64,000 nucleotides of DNA, from assembly GCF_034931005.1 (NCBI RefSeq), contig NZ_JAYGIN010000002.1, positions 62,001-126,000 on the forward strand, read 5' to 3'. Shown here in pieces: positions 8,977-17,054 of this stretch. Each line of letters begins with the position of its first letter. Position 1 is the first letter of the stretch. The notes below the pieces were generated by a model that was not told the origin of the DNA, did not search any database, and was given only the letters and a program-made list of their open reading frames with translations. Position numbers and translations under genes: made by a program. Origin of the DNA: Arcicella sp034931005. GTDB lineage: Bacteria > Bacteroidota > Bacteroidia > Cytophagales > Spirosomataceae.

Positions 8977-9068
8977 TAAATGTTGTATTTTATTGATAAT
9001 CAATCATTTGCGACTTTTTAACCTTTGATTTCTATGTAACCTATCTTTTCAATGTAGTTCAATGGTTA

Positions 9069-9863
9069 TCACATAGCCTCCAACAACAATTCCGCTAAGT
9101 CATAAATCTTCACAGAATCCTCCTTTTCCTTATTTTTTACACCATCAGACATCATTGTCATGCAAAAAGGACACGCTACCGCAATGGTTGTTGCACCCGT
9201 TTCGAGAGCATCTTCAATGCGTTCAATATTTACTTCCTTCGTTCCTTTTTCAGCATCTTTAAACATTTGTCCACCGCCTGCACCGCAACAAAGCCCTTTG
9301 GTTTTACAACGCTTCATTTCTACCAAATCAGCGTCTAATGCTTCTAAAACTGCTCTCGGAGCTTCATAAATATCATTGGCACGTCCCAAATAGCAAGAAT
9401 CGTGGTAAGTAATTTTTTTGCCTTTAAACTCTCCACCGCCTGCTAATTTTACTTTTCCAGCGTTGATTAATTCTTGTAAGAAAGTAGAATGGTGAATTAC
9501 ATCATAATTTCCTCCTAAAGCTGGATATTCATTTTTCAAAGTATTAAAACAATGGGGGCAAGCCGTCACGATTTTTTTTACGCCATAGCCATCCAACACT
9601 TGAATATTCATGGTTGCCTGCATTTGGAACAAAAACTCATTCCCTGCTCTACGTGCGGGGTCGCCAGTACATGATTCTTCCGTGCCGAGAACGGCAAACT
9701 TTATTCCAACGTGATTCAGAATTTTACAAAAAGCAATGGTTACTTTTTTATAACGGTCATCAAATGAGCCTGCACAACCAACCCAAAAAAGCACTTCGGG
9801 CGTTTCGCCAGAAGCCATCATTTCTGCCATCGTTGGCACTTTATATTCTATTTCTTGTGTCAT
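9069..9863 (-). CDS. (Fe-S)-binding protein with two CCG domains, HdrB/LutA-like
   Basis: The 264-residue protein carries two cysteine-rich CCG-type domains: VGCAGSFDDRYKK with ACPHCFNTLKNEYP in the first, and DSCYLGR, KGLCCGAGGG and CPFCMTMM in the second. Such domains bind [4Fe-4S] clusters and move electrons or reduce disulfides in HdrB, GlpC and LutA proteins. The likely partner is the membrane ferredoxin-like protein at 11841-13169, as the two are usually adjacent. Two unrelated genes lie between them here. The physiological donor is not visible. Confidence 0.85.
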   Translation of the reverse strand: MTQEIEYKVPTMAEMMASGETPEVLFWVGCAGSFDDRYKKVTIAFCKILNHVGIKFAVLGTEESCTGDPARRAGNEFLFQMQATMNIQVLDGYGVKKIVTACPHCFNTLKNEYPALGGNYDVIHHSTFLQELINAGKVKLAGGGEFKGKKITYHDSCYLGRANDIYEAPRAVLEALDADLVEMKRCKTKGLCCGAGGGQMFKDAEKGTKEVNIERIEDALETGATTIAVACPFCMTMMSDGVKNKEKEDSVKIYDLAELLLEAM

Positions 9864-9875
9864 TTTATTGTTGAT

Positions 9876-10736
9876 TTAAATCTCCTTTTTCATTTCTTGA
9901 GCCGTTTTTCTTGACCCGTCGTGGCTCCATCCTGGTTTTCCAAAAATATAGCCCAAAGCATATTTAGGATTAGCAAAAACGTCTTTTCCAATGGCAATCC
10001 ATTCGCCAAATGCAATTTTTACGGGATTATAAGTATTTACATTTTCAACTAATCCATATTTTGGACGATGCGTTTCTTCGACAAATGTCCCAAATATTCT
10101 ATCCCAAATAATCAAAATTCCTGCGTAGTTACAATCTAAATACTCAACGTCCGAGCCATGATGTACTCGATGGTGCGAAGGCGTATTGAAAATGTATTCA
10201 AATGGTCGCCACATTTTGCCAATCGTTTCTGTATGAATCCAATATTGGTACAACAAACTGATTTGTTGCATGATAATTATGACGATTGGATGAAAACCTA
10301 CAATGGGCATCCAAAGATAAAAAACGTAGGAGAAAGTAATATTGCCAGTCCAAGTTTGACGTAAAGCCGAAGCCAAGTTGTACTTTTCAGACGAGTGATG
10401 CACTTTATGCGATGCCCAAAAATAACGTATCAAATGAGCTTCACGATGAAACCAATAATAACTTAAATCATCCGCAAAAAATGCCAAAACCCACATCCAC
10501 CAAGCCGAACCATCAAGCGTAAAAATGTTGAAATTTTCGTAGAGATACCAAAATATTCCCGCCATGATGGTTTTGGTAATTAAGCCCGAAGCCAAATTTC
10601 CCAAACCCAAAGCAATAGATGTGAACGAATCCTTAATTTCAATTCTATCACATTGTTCTCGATACAAAAAATAGCCTTCTATCAATACTGAAATAAGAAA
10701 GAATGGCACAGCGTAAAGGATTAAGTTCGGTGGCAT
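9876..10736 (-). CDS. Sterol desaturase / fatty acid hydroxylase family membrane protein
   Basis: The 286-residue integral membrane protein has the di-iron histidine boxes of this superfamily: WFHREAH near residue 95, SHKVHHSS near 109, and HRVHHGSD near 190. Several transmembrane helices surround them. Family members hydroxylate or desaturate lipids or carotenoids. The lipid substrate here is unknown. It is 12 bases upstream of the CCG-domain Fe-S gene on the same strand, so electrons for the di-iron centre might come from that protein, which is speculative. Confidence 0.87.
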   Translation of the reverse strand: MPPNLILYAVPFFLISVLIEGYFLYREQCDRIEIKDSFTSIALGLGNLASGLITKTIMAGIFWYLYENFNIFTLDGSAWWMWVLAFFADDLSYYWFHREAHLIRYFWASHKVHHSSEKYNLASALRQTWTGNITFSYVFYLWMPIVGFHPIVIIIMQQISLLYQYWIHTETIGKMWRPFEYIFNTPSHHRVHHGSDVEYLDCNYAGILIIWDRIFGTFVEETHRPKYGLVENVNTYNPVKIAFGEWIAIGKDVFANPKYALGYIFGKPGWSHDGSRKTAQEMKKEI

Positions 10737-10787
10737 GGGAATACAATTAACAGTTAAGAATTAATAGTTTGAAATTGTAATCAAAAT

Positions 10788-11777
10788 TCACTCAATTAAT
10801 ATTTTATCTAAAAATTTCTCCGTTTTTTTCTGAATATTGTCAACATCTTTTGATAAAATTGGTGATGCCAACACATGATTTCCTGCATTTGGAAAAACCA
10901 TTTTTTGCTTATTGCTTGAACCTAATTCGTCAAACATTTTCAACATCGCAGGTACAGAAACCACTTTGTCTTGTTCTTCTTCATTTTTGTAATAATAACC
11001 CATAAAAACAGGACATTTTACCTTTGCAAAAGTCTCAGGTTTCATTGCGTGCGTTAAGAAGTTTTGTAGAGCAATTACACCATTTAAGTGATAATGACGA
11101 CACCAATATTTGGCGTGGTCTGGATTGGCAGGAGGGAAATCCCTAATCTCAGTACCTGTAACGGCTTTTCCTAAAGCTAATCCCCAATGATTATCCAATA
11201 ATTCAGCATTGTCATCATAAATCTTGATACATGGCGAATAAATAACGATTGCCTTAATTTCTGGGTGTTGCGAAGCTAAATAAGTCGTCAATGCTCCACC
11301 GAAAGACGTTGCTACGACCACTACTTCATCTCCCAAATTTTTCGCAATTGCCAACGCTTTTTCTGCCGAAATAATAAAGTCATCTGTCGTAACTTTTGCC
11401 ATCGTTGAATCTCCTAAATCAATACCATGTCCAGCCAAGCGGGCTAAATACAGATTGGCACCGTATTTTTTTGCTAAATTTCTATGAACTGGATTTCCTT
11501 CTTCTTGCGTAGCCGAAAAGCCGTGAATGTAGAGAATCGCTAATTTTGTTTTCTCTTTTTTGGTAGAATCAGCCCAAACAATACGTGCCTGACAATTGGG
11601 ACGAATCCCTTTTTCAGTGGCTTCACCTTCGTTAATTTGGCTCTCTAAAGTTGGTAAATCTCCTGTGAGTTTAAACATAGGAACTTCCAATTTGGGTGCT
11701 TCGGGTTTTGGACCCGACAAGTAGCCTACTGTTCCCACGCCAATGATTGCGAGGAGGATTTTTAAGAATGTTTTCAT
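10788..11777 (-). CDS. Exported alpha/beta hydrolase
   Basis: The 329-residue protein begins with a hydrophobic anchor or signal (MKTFLKILLAIIGVGTVGYL). It then has the hydrolase fold: the HGFSATQEEGNPVHRN oxyanion region near 110, a nucleophile elbow ATSFGGA near 160, and a late histidine in NAGNHVL near 308. The elbow is A-x-S-x-G rather than the usual G-x-S-x-G. Substrate unknown; a lipase or carboxylesterase role is the default guess. It is co-oriented with the Fe-S and desaturase genes. Confidence 0.8.
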   Translation of the reverse strand: MKTFLKILLAIIGVGTVGYLSGPKPEAPKLEVPMFKLTGDLPTLESQINEGEATEKGIRPNCQARIVWADSTKKEKTKLAILYIHGFSATQEEGNPVHRNLAKKYGANLYLARLAGHGIDLGDSTMAKVTTDDFIISAEKALAIAKNLGDEVVVVATSFGGALTTYLASQHPEIKAIVIYSPCIKIYDDNAELLDNHWGLALGKAVTGTEIRDFPPANPDHAKYWCRHYHLNGVIALQNFLTHAMKPETFAKVKCPVFMGYYYKNEEEQDKVVSVPAMLKMFDELGSSNKQKMVFPNAGNHVLASPILSKDVDNIQKKTEKFLDKILIE

Positions 11778-11792
11778 TTTGTTTTATTTTTA

Positions 11793-11844
11793 GTAACACA
11801 GACTTTAGTCTGTTTTTAACATTACAGACTGAAGTCTGTGTTAC
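11793..11844. repeat. Intergenic palindrome, GTAACACAGACTTTAGTCTG family
   Basis: Arms 11793-11812 and 11825-11844 (20 bp each) are reverse complements with one mismatch. Each arm is itself a small palindrome (CAGACTTTAGTCTG). The right end covers the stop codon of the 11841 gene. The same wording recurs at 55344-55552. Confidence 0.85.
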
Positions 11845-13169
11845 TTCACTCCCTCAACCCAATTAAATCTATCCGTTGGTGAGAATTTCCACGGAGCTTG
11901 GTTATTTTCTAAATTCGAGAACATAGCATTCCAAGAAGCAGGTGCATCCGATTCTTCCATAATTTGGTAGCGACGTAACTGTAAAATGATATCCAAAGGA
12001 GAAATGTTGATTGGGCATTCCTGCACACAGGCGTTGCAAGTAGTACAAGCACGTAGTTCTTCGGCAGAAATATGGTCACCGTAGAGAGATTTCCCATCGT
12101 CCACAAAATTTCCTCCATTTGCAGCCATATTTGCCCCTACAATTTCCAAACGGTCACGGGTATCCATCATAATTTTACGTGGAGAAAGTTGTTTTCCTGT
12201 CATATTCGCAGGACAAGCCGATGTACAACGCCCACATTCCGTACATGAATACGCATCCATGAGGTTTTTCCAAGTCAAATCTTTTACGTCTTTCGCTCCA
12301 AAACGAGCAATTTCAGTAGAAGCATTGGCATCTGGTTGAGCTGTTCCCAGCATAATTTGTACTTCCTTCGTTACATCAGGCATATTTGGAATTTCACCTT
12401 TAGGTTTCAAATTTGAAAAATAGGTATTCGGAAAAGCCAAAAAGATGTGCAAATGTTTTGAATATGTAACATAAAGAGCAAAAGCTAAAATGCCTAAAAT
12501 ATGCAACCACCAAGTAATTCGCTCGTAAGCAACCAAAGCTCCTTCCGACCAAGAACTAAACAGAGGTTTCAGAAATCCAGAGAAGGCAAAATCTCCTACT
12601 TTATGATAATGTTCATTTCCCATGTCTTGCAAAACGCTATCTGCCGCATTCATGGTCAATAAAGCCGTCATCAAAATAATTTCTGCCAAAAGAATCGTAT
12701 TAGCATCAATTACAGGAAACCCATTTAATTCACGATGGCGAGTAGGTTGTAAGCGTTCAACTTTAACAATATTTCTACGAATCAAGAAAATCACACAAAC
12801 CACCAATACACCCACAGCCAGAAATTCAAAGAAATTTATTAAAGTACCATAAAAATCACCCAATAGCGGGGCGAATAAACGGTGCGTACCTAAAATGCCA
12901 TCTAAGACAATTTCGAGAACTTCAACATTAATTAAAATGAATCCTGCGTAAACTACAAAGTGCAAAATTCCCACGATAGGACGGTCGAACATCTTTTTTT
13001 GTCCAAAGGCAATTCGAATCATCGTTGCCAATCGTTCCGAAGGATTATCCGAACGGTCTTCAGCACGTCCCAACAGAATAGTGCTTTTGATGATACCGAT
13101 ACGTTTGCTAATCATAAAACCAGCACCACCCAGTGCCAGTACAAAAAGAATTTGTTGAAGAATGTGCAT
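11841..13169 (-). CDS. Membrane 4Fe-4S dicluster protein, HdrC/GlpC-like
   Basis: The 442-residue protein has about five transmembrane helices in its first 260 residues. Two ferredoxin motifs follow near residues 310-385: CTECGRCTSACPANM and CTTCNACVQECPINI. The layout suits a membrane protein passing electrons between a soluble donor, perhaps electron-transfer flavoprotein, and quinone. Its usual CCG-domain partner is at 9069-9863. The frame on the opposite strand at 12622 is a shadow. Confidence 0.87.
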   Translation of the reverse strand: MHILQQILFVLALGGAGFMISKRIGIIKSTILLGRAEDRSDNPSERLATMIRIAFGQKKMFDRPIVGILHFVVYAGFILINVEVLEIVLDGILGTHRLFAPLLGDFYGTLINFFEFLAVGVLVVCVIFLIRRNIVKVERLQPTRHRELNGFPVIDANTILLAEIILMTALLTMNAADSVLQDMGNEHYHKVGDFAFSGFLKPLFSSWSEGALVAYERITWWLHILGILAFALYVTYSKHLHIFLAFPNTYFSNLKPKGEIPNMPDVTKEVQIMLGTAQPDANASTEIARFGAKDVKDLTWKNLMDAYSCTECGRCTSACPANMTGKQLSPRKIMMDTRDRLEIVGANMAANGGNFVDDGKSLYGDHISAEELRACTTCNACVQECPINISPLDIILQLRRYQIMEESDAPASWNAMFSNLENNQAPWKFSPTDRFNWVEGVK

Positions 13170-13352
13170 GATATTTATTCGATATTTGAAATTCGGTATT
13201 TAATTTTCAATGTTTGTAATCGTACATCGAAAATCAAGCATTAAACTTTCACAATTTACAGATAAAACTAAACGATACAAAGATTATTAATTTCAAAATG
13301 TTATGCAAGCATACTAATTTATATTTTTTTAATTTTTTTTTTGCTTTTAGTT

Positions 13353-13382
13353 TTGGATTTAAAAAAAACATTCCTACCTTTG
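13353..13382 (+). promoter_or_regulatory. Promoter of tRNA-Phe
   Basis: TTG (13353-13355), 19 bases, then TACCTTTG (13375-13382) is an exact match to the Bacteroidota -33/-7 arrangement. The tRNA begins 40 bases downstream. The rpmH promoter uses the same TACCTTTGCAG wording. Confidence 0.8.
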
Positions 13383-13421
13383 CAGTCCCAAATGACACAT
13401 CGGGAAGTACCAAAAAGTAAT

Positions 13422-13494
13422 GGTGAAATAGCTCAGTTGGTAGAGCATCGGACTGAAAATCCGTGTGTCGGCGGTTCGAGTCCGCCTTTTACCA
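13422..13494 (+). tRNA. tRNA-Phe (GAA)
   Basis: A 73-nt cloverleaf: acceptor GGTGAAA pairs with TTTTACC (one G-T pair), D arm GCTC/GAGC, anticodon stem GGACT with loop containing GAA, T arm with GGTTCGAGTCC. CCA is not encoded. Its 3' end is the left attachment site of the integrated element, which leaves the tRNA intact. Confidence 0.97.
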
Positions 13495-13508
13495 CAAAAA
13501 ACCCCTTA
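13483..13508 (+). repeat. attL: 26-bp direct repeat at the tRNA-Phe 3' end
   Basis: The 26 bases starting CGCCTTTTACCACAAAAAAC recur exactly at 26821-26846. The repeat covers the last 12 bases of the tRNA and the left half of its terminator. A tyrosine integrase gene ends its element next to the second copy, as expected of tRNA-targeting elements. Confidence 0.92.
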
Positions 13509-13532
13509 AAACATTGTTTTAAGGGGTTTTTT
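13496..13532 (+). terminator. Terminator of tRNA-Phe
   Basis: A perfect 17-bp stem (AAAAAACCCCTTAAAAC with its complement) around a 3-base loop, with T at the distal arm. A near copy with two changes follows the right attachment site at 26834-26870. Confidence 0.9.
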
Positions 13533-13535
13533 ATT

Positions 13536-14010
13536 GTGAGATATATGGAAAGAGATATGGAGACTTATTAGTTTCTTCTTGAAACTGTTTTATTCGTAGA
13601 ATGTTTATTGTCTGCTGCACTCTATTAAATTAATTTTCAGAACAACATGCTTATTAATGAAAAATAGCCGTCAGAATCTTATGATGTAACTCTGATTGCT
13701 GTCTTGCCCGCTTCGAAGGTTAATTATGTTGATTTAAAAATATTCACAGAACCCAATTTGTGATAGTTTAGGGTTTTTGACAACTTTTTTAAATTTGACG
13801 AATTTAGGAATTTCAAGCAAACCTGCAATTTTTTCTTGAAACTTTTAGAGGTGACAAACAAGTCTTGTTTTTTGGTAGGCTGTTCCACTGCTTACTGTTG
13901 TTGCTTCAATTTGAATACTTTGAAACGTAGGCTTGTTACTTTTTTGGTTATCATAAGATGAGACTAATACAAAATACCCAAGAGTGAACTACCCAATATT
14001 TGGTGATTTT
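13536..14010. other. Gene-free left end of the element
   Basis: About 475 bases between the left attachment site and the HNH gene. I see no convincing reading frame on either strand. The stretch is AT-rich with a few short direct echoes such as TTCTTGAAAC (about 13574 and 13832) that could be integrase arm sites. It also has to hold the terminator of the cargo operon, but no clear hairpin stands out. Confidence 0.5.
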
Positions 14011-15138
14011 TTACGTCAAATTGTCAATGTCATCTTGAAATACATGTTTCCTGTGATAGTCTAAATATGCTTCTCTATTCTCAGGGAAAATACGCATTTT
14101 ATTTTTTGCAGTTGGATTAATATTTAGTTTGTCCCAAGTGTATGAACTTAATTGTGTTCCACATATTAATTCTCCATTATCCAAAAATGTAATATAACCT
14201 TGGTCAAAAAGTTTATCATAAGTAGGTGATAGAGCAAGGCCATTTAGATAATCTAAAGCTTCATCTTCTTTTTTTTCTTTAATACAAACGTTGTAAGGTT
14301 TGATGTGACTTGCAATTAAGAGTCTTTCGTCAGTTATCTTCGAGAAAGGGCATTGGGGCATGTGTTCTAAAACTGCTTTTCTATATTTTTCTTGCCCAAT
14401 TCTATATGATTTCTTAAGTTCTTCAATTTTTGGAATATCTACATTTACTTCTTCAATTACTTGTAAAGCACTTGGATGTACAAAAGTTCGAAATTGATAA
14501 TCTAATAAAATTCTAAAATAAAATATTGGTTTATCATTCCCTGTCGTTGGCAAAACAGGTACCAATTTTAAAATGGATAGGTAACTTATTTTGGGAAGAA
14601 TCAATTCCCGCCAAAGTTTCCAAATATAGTCATCTGATCTAATGTAGCCTCTATTTTGTCTTTGAGACAAATTATCAGAAGCATCATAAATTGAAAATGG
14701 TATATGTTCCGTTTTGATATTCTGTACTTCCTTATACCTCTCGTTGTAGTAAACGCTTATGTCATTGTGGTAAATTTGTTCTTGAGCATAATACTCAGCT
14801 TTGGCATCGTCTAAATATTTGAGTAAGTTGGTTTTGCTGAAAAAACAAGTATTATTTTGAATTATAGCACCACTTTCCTTTGCTGAATCGATAGTTTTTC
14901 GTTTCTTTTCTTTGTCGATATGTTCTAAACCCCAAGAAGAATATTCAAAAAAGTTAGAAATTCTTTGCCCAAGTTCTCCACTGTAAGTACCTATGTGCTT
15001 TTTACTTTCTCCATTACCATCAAATTGTGCTAACTTATTGGAACGATGAATAAAGCTATCTTCTGCTCTAAAATCTTGTATAGCATCAATAATGTTGTAC
15101 TCGATGTTATCTATTTTTATTTTTTGATATTCAGGCAT
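14011..15138 (-). CDS. HNH endonuclease with an N-terminal domain shared with the DUF262 protein
   Basis: The 375-residue protein has two parts. Residues about 20-225 resemble the N-terminus of the DUF262 protein four genes upstream (EDSFIHRSNK, then DGNGESK, then LWRELILPKISYLSILKL, then FYFRILLDY). Residues about 255-370 are an HNH_2-type nuclease: CPFSKITDERLLIASHIKP, NGLALSPTYDKLFDQGYI, and FPENREAYLDYHRKHVF. HNH_2 domains are common in restriction endonucleases. It is the last gene of the cargo operon, 10 bases after the 300-residue gene, and is the likely DNA-cutting subunit. Confidence 0.85.
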   Translation of the reverse strand: MPEYQKIKIDNIEYNIIDAIQDFRAEDSFIHRSNKLAQFDGNGESKKHIGTYSGELGQRISNFFEYSSWGLEHIDKEKKRKTIDSAKESGAIIQNNTCFFSKTNLLKYLDDAKAEYYAQEQIYHNDISVYYNERYKEVQNIKTEHIPFSIYDASDNLSQRQNRGYIRSDDYIWKLWRELILPKISYLSILKLVPVLPTTGNDKPIFYFRILLDYQFRTFVHPSALQVIEEVNVDIPKIEELKKSYRIGQEKYRKAVLEHMPQCPFSKITDERLLIASHIKPYNVCIKEKKEDEALDYLNGLALSPTYDKLFDQGYITFLDNGELICGTQLSSYTWDKLNINPTAKNKMRIFPENREAYLDYHRKHVFQDDIDNLT

Positions 15139-15148
15139 TATAAATAAT

Positions 15149-16051
15149 TTATTTGTTCTTTAATTCTTTCAAAATAGAGATAGCATTTTTTATGTGTGAA
15201 TTTTGCTCTTTTGTTAGTCTATCCTTAAGAGGCTTATCTTCAAGAGAAGCTAAATAATATATTCCATCTATCTCTTTAAAATACAATCTTTTCGCGATGG
15301 GGTCTCTCATTTTTAATTCCTTAATTGTTTCATTTTTGTGAGTAACATCTCTTAGTAAAGTTTCAGGAATATTAAACCCGTTTTTTTTATAATTAATGAT
15401 TGTTTCAAAACCCTCAATTATTAAGTCTTGAATCTCTTTTGACATTTTACTGAACGTGTTGTCAAACTTCTTAGATGATGTTGGATTATTTAATATTGTT
15501 TTTAGCTTATCTAAATTACCTAATTTGGATAATTCCTCATTTTTAATAGTTTCTTCGATAATATCAGTATTAGACTTTAAGCCATATAAATTATCAACTG
15601 AGAAGCTTGTAGTATTACTTGAATTGATAACTAATGAATCTTTTGCTAAATCGCTATGAAGATTTAAACTAAACAGAATACCATTTTCATTTGATATGAT
15701 TTTAATAAATAGAGCGTCTTCTTGATTTGTATTCAAAACAAAATGATAATTGTTTTCTTCTGTTAATACGGTTTCAATATCTAAAAAATTTTCTATTGGA
15801 TATTTTGTAAAAATGCTAAATGAATAATCTTTTATTTCTTTATTGTCTATTAATTCTAAAGAATCTGCTAAAGTTAAATCTTTAGTAAGGTTAATATTGT
15901 TTAATTGTGTACTGCATATAATACCGTCAATATAATTAGGGAATTTCTCTTTTAAACTTTTATATTCAACAATAGTGTTTTTAAAAGCATTAATGATTTC
16001 TGCATTAGAGATTGGATTGGGAGTGATGTCATTAAATAAAAATTGTTTCAT
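15149..16051 (-). CDS. Unrecognised 300-residue protein of the cargo operon
   Basis: A soluble, Asn/Lys/Ile-rich protein without signal peptide or membrane segments. The N-terminal half is predicted alpha/beta. Residues about 180-240 look helical (KTILNNPTSSKKFDNTFSKM and on). The C-terminal 55 residues hold a conserved-looking strand pair, KRLYFKEIDGIYYLASLEDK. I recognise no family. It sits 1 base after the ATPase gene and 10 bases before the HNH gene, so it is almost certainly part of the same system, perhaps as the ATPase's partner. Confidence 0.75.
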   Translation of the reverse strand: MKQFLFNDITPNPISNAEIINAFKNTIVEYKSLKEKFPNYIDGIICSTQLNNINLTKDLTLADSLELIDNKEIKDYSFSIFTKYPIENFLDIETVLTEENNYHFVLNTNQEDALFIKIISNENGILFSLNLHSDLAKDSLVINSSNTTSFSVDNLYGLKSNTDIIEETIKNEELSKLGNLDKLKTILNNPTSSKKFDNTFSKMSKEIQDLIIEGFETIINYKKNGFNIPETLLRDVTHKNETIKELKMRDPIAKRLYFKEIDGIYYLASLEDKPLKDRLTKEQNSHIKNAISILKELKNK

Positions 16052-16052
16052 A

Positions 16053-17054
16053 TCAAATCAGTTTAGAGTGATTTAATTCAAATTGGTCAAAAAAACCTTT
16101 TGGCCAATTATTTACACGACCATCATTATCAATAAAAATTGTTGTTACATCTGTATTTCGGTATTCGTTTAATTCAAACCAATGTACTAATGTTTTGTCA
16201 GCAAAGTTGTTTTCCTTTATAAACAATCTAATTCCAGTAAATATGTGGTCGCTATGAGTTTCTATAATTACTTGTGTGCCTAATTTAGAGCATAAGCAAA
16301 TTAGTTTTGCAAGCTCCGTTTGCCCCTTTGGATGTAAATGTGCTTCAGGATTTTCAATAATGACTACATTATTCTTTTCAATTGTTGCAACTAATAACGT
16401 TGTAATTACTGGTAATATATAACTTAATCCAAAACCAACATTGGTTGCTCTATGTCCGTCATAAGTTGCATAAGAAGAATCGCTTATGTCTTGTACTTCG
16501 TAATCAAAAGTAACATTTGGCGAAATTACTTTTAGCCAAGTACGAATATTTTCTAATAGAGTGTAAGACGTAGCGTCTGGATGTTTAATTAATTCATCTA
16601 AAGAAACTGGATTAATTGAATCATAATACCTGATACATTGTAATACATTTTCTCCGTTTTTTCCAATCATATTTTTTGTTTCTTCATCATTTGAGATTGG
16701 AATAGATAATTGCGGTCCAAATCTATTTGCAGATATATGCCAAACTTTTGGAAAAAGATCTGCAATTAATTCTTTTTTATTATTAGGAAAGTCTATTGAA
16801 TATTCGGAGCCATTAATTTCAATACTTAACACAATCGAATCTTTAGCGTTTTTATTTTTTAAATCCAATTCTGTACCGTGTCCATCCAATAATAAATTTT
16901 TTTCATTTTTAAATGCTTTCTCAAGGATTAGTAAAGATTGAATTATTGAACTTTTTCCACTACTATTCAATCCTGTAAGAATAGTCAAATTTTCTAAATC
17001 TAATTCTCTGTATAAAAAAGATTTGAAAGCTGTTAAGGTGATACTATTGATCAT
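16053..17054 (-). CDS. SMC/ABC-like AAA ATPase, DUF3696-type
   Basis: The 333-residue ATPase has Walker A GLNSSGKSS near residue 28, an ABC-signature-like VGFGLSYILP near 208, Walker B VVIIENPEAHLHPKGQ near 232, and the H-loop IIETHSDHI near 263. The C-terminal WPKGFFDQF matches the DUF3696 end. Such overcoming-lysogenization-like or RecF-like ATPases power several defence systems together with a nuclease. It overlaps the DUF262 gene by 4 bases. Its nuclease partner is not fused and is presumably the HNH protein or the unknown protein. Confidence 0.9.
   Translation of the reverse strand: MINSITLTAFKSFLYRELDLENLTILTGLNSSGKSSIIQSLLILEKAFKNEKNLLLDGHGTELDLKNKNAKDSIVLSIEINGSEYSIDFPNNKKELIADLFPKVWHISANRFGPQLSIPISNDEETKNMIGKNGENVLQCIRYYDSINPVSLDELIKHPDATSYTLLENIRTWLKVISPNVTFDYEVQDISDSSYATYDGHRATNVGFGLSYILPVITTLLVATIEKNNVVIIENPEAHLHPKGQTELAKLICLCSKLGTQVIIETHSDHIFTGIRLFIKENNFADKTLVHWFELNEYRNTDVTTIFIDNDGRVNNWPKGFFDQFELNHSKLI

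Noticed and set aside
9160..9874. Plus-strand frames opposite the CCG-domain gene
   Set aside because: They are shadows of the conserved minus-strand Fe-S protein.
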